Source: Ephydatia muelleri (Eukaryota; Porifera; Demospongiae; Spongillida; Spongillidae). From it: a stretch of DNA of 64,000 nucleotides. A program made the translations under genes and the position numbers. Below, in pieces: positions 40,613 to 52,863 of this stretch; position 1 is the stretch's first letter, and each line of letters starts with the position of its first letter. The notes beneath the pieces were generated by a model. The model searched no databases. It was not told the DNA's origin and saw only the letters and a list, made by a program, of their open reading frames with translations. The stretch is taken from assembly GCA_013339895.1 (NCBI GenBank), contig JABACO010000015.1:6727180-6791179 (forward strand). Reading direction: 5' to 3'.

Positions 40613-41612
40613 TTTTACCCCTGTTTATTAAATGCTAGTTTTGAGTGTATGAAATTCAGAATTGAAGTTTTACATTTATGAATAGTACCACTTAGCATAG
40701 ATTAAATCTATAGAATCTAAAACACACACACACACATGCACACACACATACGCACACATATGCATATGCACATACACACAAAGCATGGTTAGTGGTTTGC
40801 ACATATAAACACTGTATGGGATTGGACTTATGCAGTGGACGTGTTCATTTATGAAGGCTGCACGCAACAATTGTTTTCAGTAGCAGTGGTACATGTAGGA
40901 AGTCAATTGTGGCATTACATTTCCACCACTGATGGATTTCATATTGCTATTCGACTCGGGCATGCTTTTTCTTTCGATCCTTCTTTTGCATCGTTCGTAG
41001 CGCTTTGATGACAAGGTCTCGTTAAGTGCTCACGACACTAGCCTTCGTCTAGTGCACGTCAAGATGAAGTGTTAGAAACCTATTAGTCATCCGATCTCGC
41101 AGCTATAGGAATCGATTTCTGCGCGCCTCCCACAATGTTCTTTGTCGGCTTTCTTAGCTTTCTGATATATTACAGTTGGTATGGTGCACTCGATAACAAC
41201 TCACAGCACATTCATGCACCATTGTCACTATTAATTGTTTCATGTGATTGCGACCTCAATTGGAAACTCTCTTACGCATGCTTAATAATGCACTTGTGAT
41301 CCGAAGCTTCCTTAAGTAACATTTAAACTGATTGTGGTCATGTTTGTACATGTACATAAACAATTACAAAAACACTGGAGTTGATAATAAGACGTTCGTT
41401 TCCAGCGGCCGTGTTTGAAAAAGAGCGCTTCCCTTGTTCACTGCACTCCGCTGATTCGTAACAACCAAACAATACTCCTTTATGACGCATACGGCCGGTG
41501 TTCTGCAGAAAAGGGAAATGTTATAAACGCCATACGCGACAAGTACATGTATCTACAACCCTAGCGATGAAATGAACACGTATAACTAATCATATAACTC
41601 CATATGGACCAC
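40613..41612. other. Intergenic sequence, nothing recognised
   Basis: Only a short CA run at 40722-40780 stands out. No gene, RNA or inverted repeat that I can support. Confidence 0.5.
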
Positions 41613-41887
41613 ATCTGAACTACATATAATTAAACTACAACAGACATAATCATAGAACTACATATAATTAAACTACAACAGACATAATCATAGAAGTACA
41701 TATAATTAAACTACAACAGACATAATCATAGAAGTACATATAATTAAACTACAACAGACATAATCATAGAACTACATACAATTAAACTACAACAGACATA
41801 ATCATAGAAGTACATATAATTAAACTACAACAGACATAATCATAGAACTACATACAATTAAACTACAACAGACATAATCATAGAAGT
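41613..41887. repeat. 38-bp tandem repeat, about seven copies
   Basis: The unit contains ACATATAATTAAACTACAAC and AGACATAATCATAGAA. Copies alternate between AAC/AAG and TATAAT/TACAAT variants in a pattern that suggests duplication of dimers. Confidence 0.93.
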
Positions 41888-41912
41888 CCAATAGACCATA
41901 GATCATTGGCAA

Positions 41913-41918
41913 TTTATT
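41913..41918 (-). promoter_or_regulatory. Polyadenylation signal of the Roco gene
   Basis: TTTATT on the plus strand, i.e. AATAAA on the minus strand, 175 bases after the predicted stop codon. Confidence 0.45.
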
Positions 41919-42092
41919 TGCTAGCTGTTTTGCAGATCATTTACAACTTACATTTAGTAATCATTTCATATTATACTAACTACATCAAATATTATATGCC
42001 CCCAAAAGATAGAATGAATGTCCTTTTGCATTCAACACCATCAAATACAGAAGCTATACTTATACATGTTGATATATATGCATCATCATCAA

Positions 42093-45000
42093 TTAATCCT
42101 GACCTTCCATCTGTGTCCCGACTTGGCCTACCACCACTGACTCGAGTGGAGAGGTAGGAACGGGGACCACAGAAATAGACACTGCAAGGTAAGAAAGAAG
42201 AGGTCATGCATTCTCCAAAACCACATCCCACTAGAGCTCACCTCCAACAAGGTATGTGAGGCATGGCTCTACCTTCATCCATTCTTCAAGCACCACGTAC
42301 TTCTGGCCACTCATGTCAGCAATACTCTTATTGCCTCCAAGAAGGGCCTTTTTTAATGAGGACAGCTCTACCTTAGTGTCATCAGAGTGGTCTGAGCTGG
42401 CATCAGGAGGACAGGAGATGACCTCCGAAACCTGTACATGTGGACAGAACTCCTGACAGGCTTTTTTAATGACTGCAAGAACAGCGTGTGCTAATTCTGG
42501 GTACTTGGGGTCTGTCTTGTCAGGGGAAGACATAGTCAAGGAGAGGGACTGGAACACTTCATCCATCTCAATAATGGTGGTCACCCCTGTCTCATTAAGC
42601 CACTTTACACCATTCTTCCACACATCACAGCTACGACTAAAGTGGGAGTGGAGGGGCGTGCCTTCCATCGTGGGTAAATCAAAGGGCAGTCTACGAAGAA
42701 GGACATGAAGAAAGCGTAGGGTGAAGAACTGGTTGGTAGTTCTGACTATCATGTACCAACCCAAGCTGTTACTGGGAACTGTGGCACTACTTGGCCTATC
42801 AACATGTACCAGAGCTGGGAAGTAGAGGAGGGGACCAAGGTCTGGGCTGGATGAGCCTTCAGGTGCCATGTTTGTATTAACTTGGGATAGGTCAACTACC
42901 TGACACAACTCAAAGTGAATCATGAATTGTGTTATCATTTTAATGTTGTAATCTGGTAATGCTGCCTCAAGAACCGATCTGGGGATTATCCCAGTACTGC
43001 TGGCAAGATGGATATATTCCTTATAAGAAGGATCTGCAAACAAAGCTCCATTAACCTTCTGAAGGATGTTCCCTTTGTTAAGGACTATCCAGCTATGAAG
43101 GGGGTCTTCAGATGGAATATAGACAATCAAACCCTGTTCTGATAATGTCCGAAGGAGTGGGATGATGCCAGAGATATCAGGATCAATCAGTGTATCCTGA
43201 TTTGTCTTTAGGCATACAAGTAGATCAGCAAGGGATATGGCATCAACATTAAAAGGTAGTTTCTCTTTAAAGAAGGCAAGAACCATATGACACATCCTAG
43301 AGATTGGAGGACACACACTTATGATGCCTTTGTTTGTATCATGCAACAATTTCCAGAACTGATCCATTTCTCCACTGTACAAATTCCTGACGTTTAGGGC
43401 TGCAACCTTTACTAACTTTTGATGACTGCTAATGGCTCTCTCAGCAACTGACTGTAGAAGGGACAATTTTGTGGTCACCTGCTCTGGTGTCAGCAGGTCA
43501 GCATGAGTGCCCACTATTATGATGGACGATTGTTGGGGACACTTGTGGCACACACCATTGATCATTGTAGACCAGTAATACAGTTCCTTGGTGATGGCCT
43601 CAGAGTCCTTCCTTAGGTCCTGAAGAAGAAGGAAGATGGCTGGACTGTGGAGGGAGATGGCCTCCAGACATGCAGAGTGGCTAGATAAGTATTGGTGATG
43701 TCCAGCCAAGTCATAGATAACCATATTTGTGTAGGAACTCTCAACTTGATGTGAAATGATCCCAGCAGTGAGAGGCTCTACCACATCATGACGTCTCAAG
43801 GCACGCTAAATGAATGATGTGTTAGTATAGTTGTCAATTATATATCATGCATATGTGGGTTGAAGATTATCCCTGCCTTATCGGGGACATTTTGAGGGCT
43901 TACTCCTCCCCACTATTTCCCAGTTCAACAATGCCAAGCAATCACATATGGCAGCACAGCCTTATGTATACACATCAACTCAATTTTAGAGCCCATGTCT
44001 AGAGACCTTGATGATTACAGAATAATCATATGTGGCTTAATTAGCATACCTGTATTTTTCTCTGTGAACCGGAACGCAACTACATCACAATTTGTAATAC
44101 ATGTATTTTCTTTCAGACTGTTTACGGGTTGGGCTGAATTACTTCACAACACAAAAAGTATGGAGAAAGTAAATTGGACATACTCAGTGTCATAACAAAG
44201 TAATTTGACGGAAGTAAATTGAAGCATTTGGGATTAAATTATTAATAGATTGGAGAGTGGGTGTGAGTAGGGTGTATGAATAGGGTCATGGGACTAAAGT
44301 GAGAGGCTTTACAAGGAAATAGGCAGGATGTGGGAAGAACCAACGATAAATTTAGGGATTACTTAGAGCATGATCGGTATCAAATGTGTCTGGTTAGTGT
44401 TTTGCATACTTTATTTTCTTGATGCAACTATTATGTAACAACAGTAGCTGCATACTGGTCAAGGTGATTGCGGTCAAACATATTGTACTTTATTGATATG
44501 TGGAAATTTCAGCCGAATAGTGCCTCATCAAAGATACATTTGTTGTACCTCCAAAAAATCTATCAGCTCACCTTCACAAGTTGAGTTGCTGTTGGCTTTG
44601 AGAGGTTGATGATGGCCTTTAATAAGAATAGACATAGATACGTAGGACACATAAAATGTTATTTTATGTTGAAAACAGTATCCTCTCCACAGCGTCTATG
44701 CCCGCATCATATGGCTCACCTGAGACAATGTACTCTTTCCAGCACCTGAGTCTCCACACAGCACAACCTTTCCATAAGAATCAGCAGGAAAGTTGTTGCA
44801 TGTTTTCACTATCTGTTTTAGCACACCAAGTGATTTATACCGAGCATCCATCATGGCTGTACATCCTCTATTGTTCTTGATGTTGATGTCAATGCCAGGC
44901 TGGGACAGGAGTACTCTTACACAGCTGGCCCAACCATCTATGATGGAGGGATCACGTTTGTCTGCATCACCTCTGGCAGCCACATGTAGAGCAGTATCAC

Positions 45001-48000
45001 CATCCTGGTGGATGCATGGAGCAATCAACATCAACAATACCTTTCTCATACAATGGGCTATTCCATAAAATAATTGTACACCCCTACTGATGACCAAAAA
45101 AGTTGTCCAGAGGGGTCCAATGGTAATGTCCTAGGGGGGTGTTCTATTGCAGTGAGATATGTCCAGAGGGGGGTCCAATGGCAATGATGGCAATGTCCTA
45201 GGGGTGTCGCACAGTGAGATGTGTCCGGATGGGTTTCAAAGGTAATGCTCTAGGGGGTATCCTACATCAGGATGTGTCCAGAGGGGGTTCAATGGTAATG
45301 TCCTAGGGGGGTGTCCTACATCGAGATGTGTCCAGAGGGGGTTCAATGGTAATGTCCTAAGGGGGTGTCCTACATCGAGATGTGTCCAGAGGGGGTTCTA
45401 TGGTAATGTCCTAAGGGGGTATCCTACATCAGGTTGTGTCCAGAGGGGGTTCAATGGTAATGTACCAGGGAAGTGTGTCCAGAGGGGGTCCAAAATAAAT
45501 GTCCTGGGGGGGGGGGGGGGGGGGGGGGTATGGTGTAGAGGCTTTATGTCCTGGGGGATACCTTGATATTAGTCATCAGTAGGGGTGTACAATTATATTA
45601 TGGAATAGCCCAATGGAGCTATTTAACTCGATCTTACAACTAATGCAATGTGTTACAAAATTGGTTGTTTGTGCATGAGGCGACAGTCTTATTCACCCTG
45701 TGCACTAGGTAATGTTTCAAATTTCAACTTGCATACTAATATCAACATTCTAACAATTGAGTTAGGTTTAACTTTCGTGATATGCAGTGTAGTTATTCTA
45801 GTTGCTAATGTTTGACCAGTGAAAGTTGAAAATGTGTTTAAATTTGTTTGTGCCTATGTATATACAAGATGACCTAATGGTTTTAATGATTATCACTAAC
45901 CACTGATGGATGCCAGCATTGAGTGGGGTATGGAAGGGGGGGGGGGGGGGGGGTATGGAAGGGGGGGGACCATAGCCCATTCTATGCCTATATGTACTTT
46001 AGACTTGCACAACGTTGGTCTAACTCTACCTTTAAGTTATTCCCACACTTGGTATACACTTTTCTGATGCATGATTACAACCAATAACCAGCTATAACTA
46101 TATGGACTTATATCCAGATGATAGACTCCATAAATCTGCAGGGCAGAGAGGGGCTTCTCCTATGGTTTTGGGGTGCAGGGGAACCTTCACACCTTGTCAC
46201 CCTAGCCCCTTGACAACCTCAGTGACGCTGTCGGGGTCTGGGGACCCGAAGAAATCTGGCGGGCGCGGACAGCTGAAATCAAGAAGTGATCCTCCCACGG
46301 ACCCCTTCGGGACTCATATAAACATGTACATTCAGCGGAACTTTTATCGTGTATGCTAGTATTTAAGAGGTTATCTAAAGGAGGGAGGGGGTCTTTTGGG
46401 AAGTGTATCAAGTGGTGGTATCTTCAATCGCAAAACCGCAAGCGAGCGCTTAATCCTTTACAGACGCGTAACATGACAATCATGACTCCTATCATGTTAC
46501 GCGTCACTGAGTCACCACTCATCTCACTCAAGACATGCATATGCACCTTACACATCACTGCATGGCTCCACATATCAAATACATACAGTTCACTCACATT
46601 ACTACAAAGGGGAACATGTTGGCAAAAAGATAGATCCAATGCCAAAATGCACTCACCTTCTTCTGATGGTTGACCTGGGCACCCCTATCTAACAGCAGCT
46701 GCAAACACTCAACATGTCCTCCACGGGCTGCCATCATCAATGAGGTCCATCCGTACTATAAAGATATATGCATCTCTTAGCACCACCAATGCCACATACA
46801 ATAAAACACCTTCTATATCAAATAAGTACCATTTCTGCACACAGTTCACTCCTTCACAAAAGGAATGCAACAGCAAGAGTACACTGCACTTATCTCTGAT
46901 TTGCACTTGCCTTAGTCTGAAGATCGGTCTGGGCACCCCTATCCAGCAGTAGCCGCACACACTTGACCTGCCCTGCAGCCGATGCCCACATTAGTGTGGC
47001 CAGTCCTAACTGCAAGACCACCGATGTCACATGGAACATTACCGCTCCATCTACTTTGAGTGCACACCATAACATGGTCCGTCCAACAACACAGGAAGAC
47101 TAATACCATTCACAGGTCACAGCTATCAATGTTTTAAGGACTCACGATAAGCTGTGTGTGCCCACAACAAATTTTAAAAAGAAACTTAAATATGATTGTG
47201 CTGTCCTTCATACAAGAACTGAGACAAAGTTGTCTGCATCCTACTCGACCTCTCACAACCTTCTCACAAATGCCTCCCTCGGGGTCATCCTTGCTTCTCA
47301 CAAATGCCCCCCTCGGGGTCATCCTTGCTTCTCACAAATGCCCCCCTCGGGGTCATCCTTGCTTCTCACAAATGCCCCCCTCGGGGTCATCCTTGCTTGT
47401 GCACTATTATCTGTAACAAGTCAGGCTCTGAAGGCAGATCATCTTCAGATTCTATCAAATCAAAATCTGAAGTTACATGCGTTTCAAAGCCAGAAGACTA
47501 TTGGCATTGTTCAAGGAAATAGCTGATCCAAAAACAGATATGAATGAGTTAATTCTGAGTTTCAGATGATACACAACAGGACAGGATCTGTGCACTCTGA
47601 TGCTGATGGTATCTCAATACTAGGTCTTTTCTATACAAAAATTGAATCACATGATGTACACATGCCTTACATATGATGTGTCACATGATGTACACATGCC
47701 TTACATATGATGTGTCACATGATGTACACATGCCTTACATATGATGTGTCACATGATGTGCACATGCATATGCCTTCAATAATGCTGTGGCTCAATAAAT
47801 TGATTGTAGCTTTGCACCATCCAAACCACCTTCTCAAATCATGGTCACCAATTTATAATTTATATCTGTTTAAGGATTGCCCCATGAATGAGAGACCATT
47901 AAGATGGCTCCTAATTATAAACAAATAACTAAAATATTCTCTATGAGAAAGTTGATGGTATATAGGATTTGAAGGCAATAGTGGTCTAAAAAGCAAGGAA

Positions 48001-50660
48001 ACAAGAGTCTAACAATAAGGGAAAATGTAGTAGTCCTATATTCAGCACACAAATAACATAATATAACAAAAGAAGTGCTAAATATAGGACTACTACATTT
48101 TCCCTTATTGTTAAGCCCTTGTTTCCTTGCTTTTTACACCATTATTGCCTTCAAATCCTATATACCTAATGATAGCTAACTGCAGCGACTATTTTTTAAA
48201 TGCCACATGGAATGATGAATTGAGTGGCTATAAACTCTGAGAGCAGTGAACGACTGCTTATGGTGTGCACAGGTCAAGGAATGACCAAGTGCCCTTGTAA
48301 TAGTACAAGTCATTCCTGTGACAGTTAACAACATGCAGGGATGAGATGGAGGTAGAGCAGTTGTTATAGTCCCATGCCCCTAACTCACATTAGGTGAAGG
48401 AAAAAGTTGTTGGTTATATTATGATAGCACAGCTGAAGGTAGGACCACAGTTAGCATGCAGTTCATATACTTTGTATAACGTATGGTGCAGTTTTCTCAA
48501 ACAAACTGCACCACACAAAACTAAAGGCCTTTACTTACTACTAATCCAGCAATGGAAATTTAACAATCCAATGCCAAGTTGAATATCAGCAGGATGGAAG
48601 AGTTTGAAAATCTTACTTATTTCAATTTTGCAGTAAATTGGATCACTGAACAAGCCAAATTTTATCCCACACATTAAAGAATGTCTTACTACATTATAGT
48701 GCACTCCCCTTCATTGCAGACCTTGCAGTAATCACAGGCACGTACCTGCATTGCTTTTGCACACTAAAACATTCTTCTCGGCATTAAATTACATCCCTCA
48801 CTGACCCCATATAAATTCACACCTACGCTACACATAGCCAACATGGTCCAACACACCTGACAACCTTCGCACACGTATCATTTACCCATGCACTTATCGC
48901 AATAGGAGTACAAATAACAGAGAGGCATGCATTGCACAGGTTGCAAAATTTGTAATCACCTTGTCCTGATGGTTGACCTGGACACCCCGATCCAACAGCA
49001 CCTGCACACACCCATCATGCCCCGCACCTGCTTCCATCATCACTGGGGCATCTTCAGCCTGTAAAGATAAGTCGTTTTTTTATTCTGTAAAGATAAGTGC
49101 TTACCGTAGGGTGTCATCTGCAACAAACAACACACAACCCCATCTATCCTTTTGCAGAGGGTCAATAGAAGGTACACAAGGACATAGCTCATTCTCAGAC
49201 CATAAAAAGTCAAAAGCCGAAACAGTGTACTGTTAACTAGCAAAATTTATTAATCAATACACACAAATAAAAAAAAAGCTATGCATTGTAAAGCACCCCA
49301 GGTTATGAATTTACTTTCAAATCCTTTAGCAAGCAATGATCCTATGGCTTCCAGTTTGTGATCATATAAAAACATTTCACAATTGTGGGGTGTCAGGTTA
49401 ATTTCATTCCTCAAGAATTCATTATATATGTCTGCATGTCCATTCCCTCACATTTTGAAGTTTTATTTGAGAAAGGTTGCTGTACAAGATCAATTCAGGC
49501 AACTGATATAGTGTATTCTCATGCCAGGTGATAAGTATACTGGTATAATGGCACATCATTGTGAAAAACTTCGTGTTCCTTTCAGCATGTCAACAGCTGC
49601 AGTTCCAAGTTAATGTGCCTGAAGAACCAGTAATGTTACCTCTCCAATACCACAATATTTATTGAGCTGATGATAATATAAAGCAATGCTACCAAGCATG
49701 TGGTGTACGTGATATGCATTCTTGAAGCAAAGCATAGAAACACAATGCACATGTGACATGCTGAATGGAACATAATATTATATACATTATACACTGAAGT
49801 ACACAATGAACAACAGACAATATAACTCTGTGAATAATGAACATTGCATATGCTATCAATACGTGTGGCACTTAAATTCCTCTCGCCTCCCACTACACTT
49901 GCACAAAGTGGTCTAATACTCTGCTACTCAAGCAGTCATGACCCAGTGAGGGTAAAAATAACTAGACAGGGCTATTTCTCTGTGTCAACAAATGTGCTAC
50001 AATGGCAATGCCTAAACACTGCAGCCTGGGTAGGAGGGGTGGGGTGGGAGTTGATGTTTACAGCACTGGAAAGACTGTGTTTCTCCCACACCTTATCGCC
50101 AAGTTCAACACCTTCCTTCTAAGCAGCTGGCTATGGGCTTTATGCACAAAACGATGAATTGCGTTATACAGCCTTGGAATTGGATTAACGGTATTCCTCA
50201 AATATAAAAGCCGCTTATGTCTTCAGTACACAAGTACTAGAGGAATGGACATACCGTCTAGGCATATATCGTTTTGTGCATACAACAAATGACCCGCCGT
50301 CATATTGGTACGTTTCTTACCACTTTAAGAGCATCACGACATGCATAGGGATCACAAGAAAGAAATAGTTTGACGATCTCATCTATCCTGCCATCGCTTG
50401 CGGCTTCTGCTAGTATCCTTACACGATCCTGCAGCGATAGATGTATGGCTTAATCATTCATTCATATACACGTTGCATTCCCTTCAGTGTACCCCAACCG
50501 AAACTACCCTTTCGCCAACGACTGAGCGCCATGTTTAGTACGCCATGCAATCTGTCGATCGATACACAAATTGACACTATCATGTACCGGTAAGATTTGG
50601 GCATACGACAGGACTCGTGCAACTACTTTTACGCATGTTTACCTCATCGGACGACGCCAT
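42093..50660 (-). CDS. Ankyrin-Roc-COR protein (Roco family), no kinase or death domain
   Basis: Roco proteins bind and hydrolyse GTP through the Roc domain and dimerise through COR; here three ankyrin repeats should supply partner binding. Predicted exons: 50643-50660 (MASSDE), 50321-50428, 48960-49058, 46911-47009, 46657-46755, 44720-45004, 44582-44626, 42242-43805, 42093-42181; phases agree, 801 residues. The three 99-base exons each encode one 33-residue ankyrin repeat (for example MMAARGGHVECLQLLLDRGA). P-loop GDSGAGKST is at about 225-233, DLAGHHQY near 283 and THAD near 351. COR follows to about 770. The exon at 46911-47009 uses a GC donor (AAG|GCAAGT). The layout is that of the DAPK1 C-terminal half without kinase and death domain. 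A donor-like GGTCAG just before the stop could extend it. Confidence 0.9.
45055..45611. mobile_element. Inverted-repeat element filled with a 53-bp minisatellite
   Basis: GGGCTATTCCATAAAATAAT and TGTACACCCCTACTGATGAC at the left are mirrored at the right (AGTCATCAGTAGGGGTGTAC, ATTATGGAATAGCCC). Between them are about seven copies of a 53-bp unit (GTGTCCAGAGGGGGTTCAAT, GGTAATGTCCTA) and a poly-G run at 45507-45528. AAT flanks both ends. It lies in the Roco intron 45005-46656. Confidence 0.85.
45615..46656. other. Intron of the Roco gene, no gene recognised
   Basis: Poly-G runs near 45937-45968, a GC-richer unassigned block at about 46130-46310, and a small hairpin at 46465-46506 (ACGCGTAACATGA / TCATGTTACGCGT). 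Confidence 0.5.
47256..47400. repeat. 34-bp tandem repeat, four copies
   Basis: Unit contains CCCCTCGGGGTCATCCTTGC and TTCTCACAAATGC. It lies in the Roco intron 47010-48959 and is absent from the duplicate block at 60690-61720. Confidence 0.9.
47958..48166. mobile_element. Foldback MITE, about 210 bp
   Basis: TATATAGGATTTGAAGGCAA mirrors TTGCCTTCAAATCCTATATA, and AACAATAAGGGAAAATGTAG mirrors CTACATTTTCCCTTATTGTT. The duplicate block at 60690-61720 lacks it at the corresponding place. Confidence 0.88.
50143..50280. mobile_element. 138-bp MITE with TA duplication
   Basis: TGCACAAAACGAT opens it and ATCGTTTTGTGCA closes it; TA flanks on both sides (50141-50142, 50281-50282), the Tc1/mariner-type signature. 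It lies 40 bases below the exon at 50321-50428 of the Roco gene. Confidence 0.75.
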
Positions 50661-51109
50661 AATTCTGCACTCAGGACACAAAATAAATTTGGTATGCAGT
50701 GCAAGCGTGAGTCGTCGCGTGCATCATGTAAGCCAACACTGGTCTCGTTCCCAACCCGATGGTCACAGCAGCAGATTGATTACATCATCGCTGCGTGAAA
50801 AGGTACAAATTTCCGTTGTGACCAATCAGATCGTTGTGTTGGGCATTCCGATATCGTGACTGTCGGTGTCATGCAATCCTGAGTGCGTACAGCGATGGAG
50901 GGATTTTGAAACAGCCGCGTTTACATCCTTTCTGTATTTACAAAATGCTGGATTCCAGCAGTCGTCTACATATTCTGGCATGAACGATGCAAAGTAAAAG
51001 GACTCTAAAAGCGAAAAGAATCGGCTACAGCTGTCGCTTTTGACAAAGCTTCGCTCTCCTGTGATCATGCACCCTACGCAGAGGTCACCCGTATCCATCC
51101 TAGTCTAGC

Positions 51110-52440
51110 TGAGCCAGACCCAATTATTGGTCTGGTGACATGCCGACACATTACGAGGAATGTAATTAAGGGTAATCATTTATGAAATTACGCCCCCCAT
51201 TCATGGCGACGCCTTGGAGCAGCAGATGGGTCGTGGCGAAAGTACTATGGTAGTGTTCCAGTACACGTAGAGGCACAACCAGCTCTAGGTCTAATGGTAG
51301 TGTTCCAGTACACGTAGAGGCACAACCAGCTCTAGGTCTAGGTGCAAAACGTTTGGAATCGATGGTGTCGCAAACATAGAGCTGGTTGTGTCTCTACGTG
51401 TACTCAGAGATCTATGTATGATCTCTGGTGTACTGGACCACTACCGTTAGACCTGGAGCTGGTTGTGCGTACTGGAACACTACCATAGGGTCATGGGCGT
51501 AGAGTAATACCGGGGGGGGGGGGGGGGGGGGGCTGAGGGCTCAGGCCCCCCCCCCCCCCCCTCCCCCCGGCTGATTGTTGAGGGGGCTCAGCCCCCCCCC
51601 CCCCCCCCGGCCCCCGGCGTATTCATTTTATAAAGTTATTAATATGCGCTATGGTTTAATTGTGTTAGACCCGCCTTCTAATTTGCAAATCGTGCACGTG
51701 CACAGCGACGAAATGACTACTATTTTGTGCAAAATAAGATTTGTCAGCAACCAATATCGACAGCAGCTGAGCCTAGTAAGCAGAGTGAAGTACTTATAGA
51801 TGCTTGTGAACATCCCGTGGACAAAAGCAACGTGATCACGGACACGTTGCGGAACATTCGGAGGTAGACCTCAAAGATGACATCAGAGAAGTGTAATGAA
51901 CGTAGATATGAGGAGCTATGTGGGGTTCGGGTAGAAAATTTCAGCTTAGTTGGAAAGCGAAGTACAACTGGATCGAGTACAACACGGACAAATGCTGTGT
52001 CTTTTGCTCAGCTTGTACAATGCTGTCAACTGTGTCAAGTTGCAAATGCCCCTTACGAGAGGATTCATATGCAGCATTTGTTCCAAGACTCAAATCATAC
52101 CTGCGCTCAATAATGACCCAAGAACGCTTAAATCACATTGCAGTGACTTCTTGCCATTCTGAAATAGTAAAAAAAATTAGACTCAAACCAATTACTTGAC
52201 GAATTCATCAAAAAAGCTCCTGTACGCATGAATGTTTTCTCTTTCCATAATGCAACATAGCCACAATATAATGATGCTCATCTGTCATTGTTATCCTCAT
52301 GAAATTCCATGCATGAAATGAATGTTTATCATATAAATGTATACGTAGTCATGTACCTTCAATAGATGTACAAATGCATGTAGTTTGCAGTGTTCCCCAC
52401 CCCCTACTTAACTTACCGGTATCTGTATATGTACCCAGCC

Positions 52441-52479
<39 letters not shown>

Positions 52480-52665
52480 GCTAAATAAAACTATACGCCT
52501 ATGCATAGGGTACTGTAGTACTTTCGAAACGGTCCCCAAAGTACCACGAACCACCTGCTGCGTCGCCATGAATGAGGGGCGTAATTTCATAAATGATTAC
52601 CCTTAATTACATTCCTCGAACGCATGAACCAAATTGGGTTTAGGGTCTGGCTCCGTGAGTCTACA
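51110..52665. mobile_element. Nested inverted-repeat element carrying a collapsed hAT ORF
   Basis: Left GAGCCAGACCCAATTATTGG and AATGTAATTAAGGGTAATCA, right TGATTACCCTTAATTACATT and GGGTCTGGCTC. Long G and C runs lie at 51511-51532, 51546-51607 and 52441-52477. A further direct and inverted repeat about GGTAGTGTTCCAGTACACGT lies at 51250-51482. Confidence 0.75.
51918..52199 (+). pseudogene. Internally deleted hAT transposase: N-terminal TTF-like zinc finger joined to C-terminal tail
   Basis: The 93-codon frame contains GRKFQLSWKAKYNWIEYNTD and KCCVFCSAC, the pattern of TTF-type zinc fingers at the start of hAT/ZMYM-like transposases, then directly RLKSYLRSIMTQERLNHIAV, which matches the 'MSQERLNxLAxLS' tail at the end of hAT dimerisation domains. 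About 500 residues between these would be missing. A non-autonomous derivative is the simplest reading. Confidence 0.55.
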
Positions 52666-52863
52666 GTGTATATCCATCCCATAGCTATACACCTCGCCAA
52701 TAACTCCCACGCATTAATAGCATGCTCACGTAATATGTCATGTGACGAGCACATTACATTTATTGACTAATTGCTTTGCAACGGCACAGAAAATGGGTAG
52801 TCCATCCGCTGCTGTGACATCGATCTGGGAACGAGACTCAGGTCAACCTTAATTTCAAAATAC

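Larger units (their letters stand above)
50735..52845. mobile_element. 'CTCGTTCCCAGACCC' family element, split by a nested element
   Basis: Left end CTGGTCTCGTTCCCAACCCG, ATGGTCACAGCAGCAGATTG; right end CCATCCGCTGCTGTGACATC and CGATCTGGGAACGAGAC. Interior bases 51005-51060 (CGCTTTTGACAAAGCTTCGC) match the 21104-21800 element in reverse. The nested element is listed next. It begins only 75 bases upstream of the Roco start codon. Confidence 0.7.

Noticed and set aside
42093-43805. LRRK-type kinase downstream of COR
   Set aside because: The reading frame ends shortly after COR and no kinase motifs (VAIK, HRD, DFG) occur on the minus strand below 42093.
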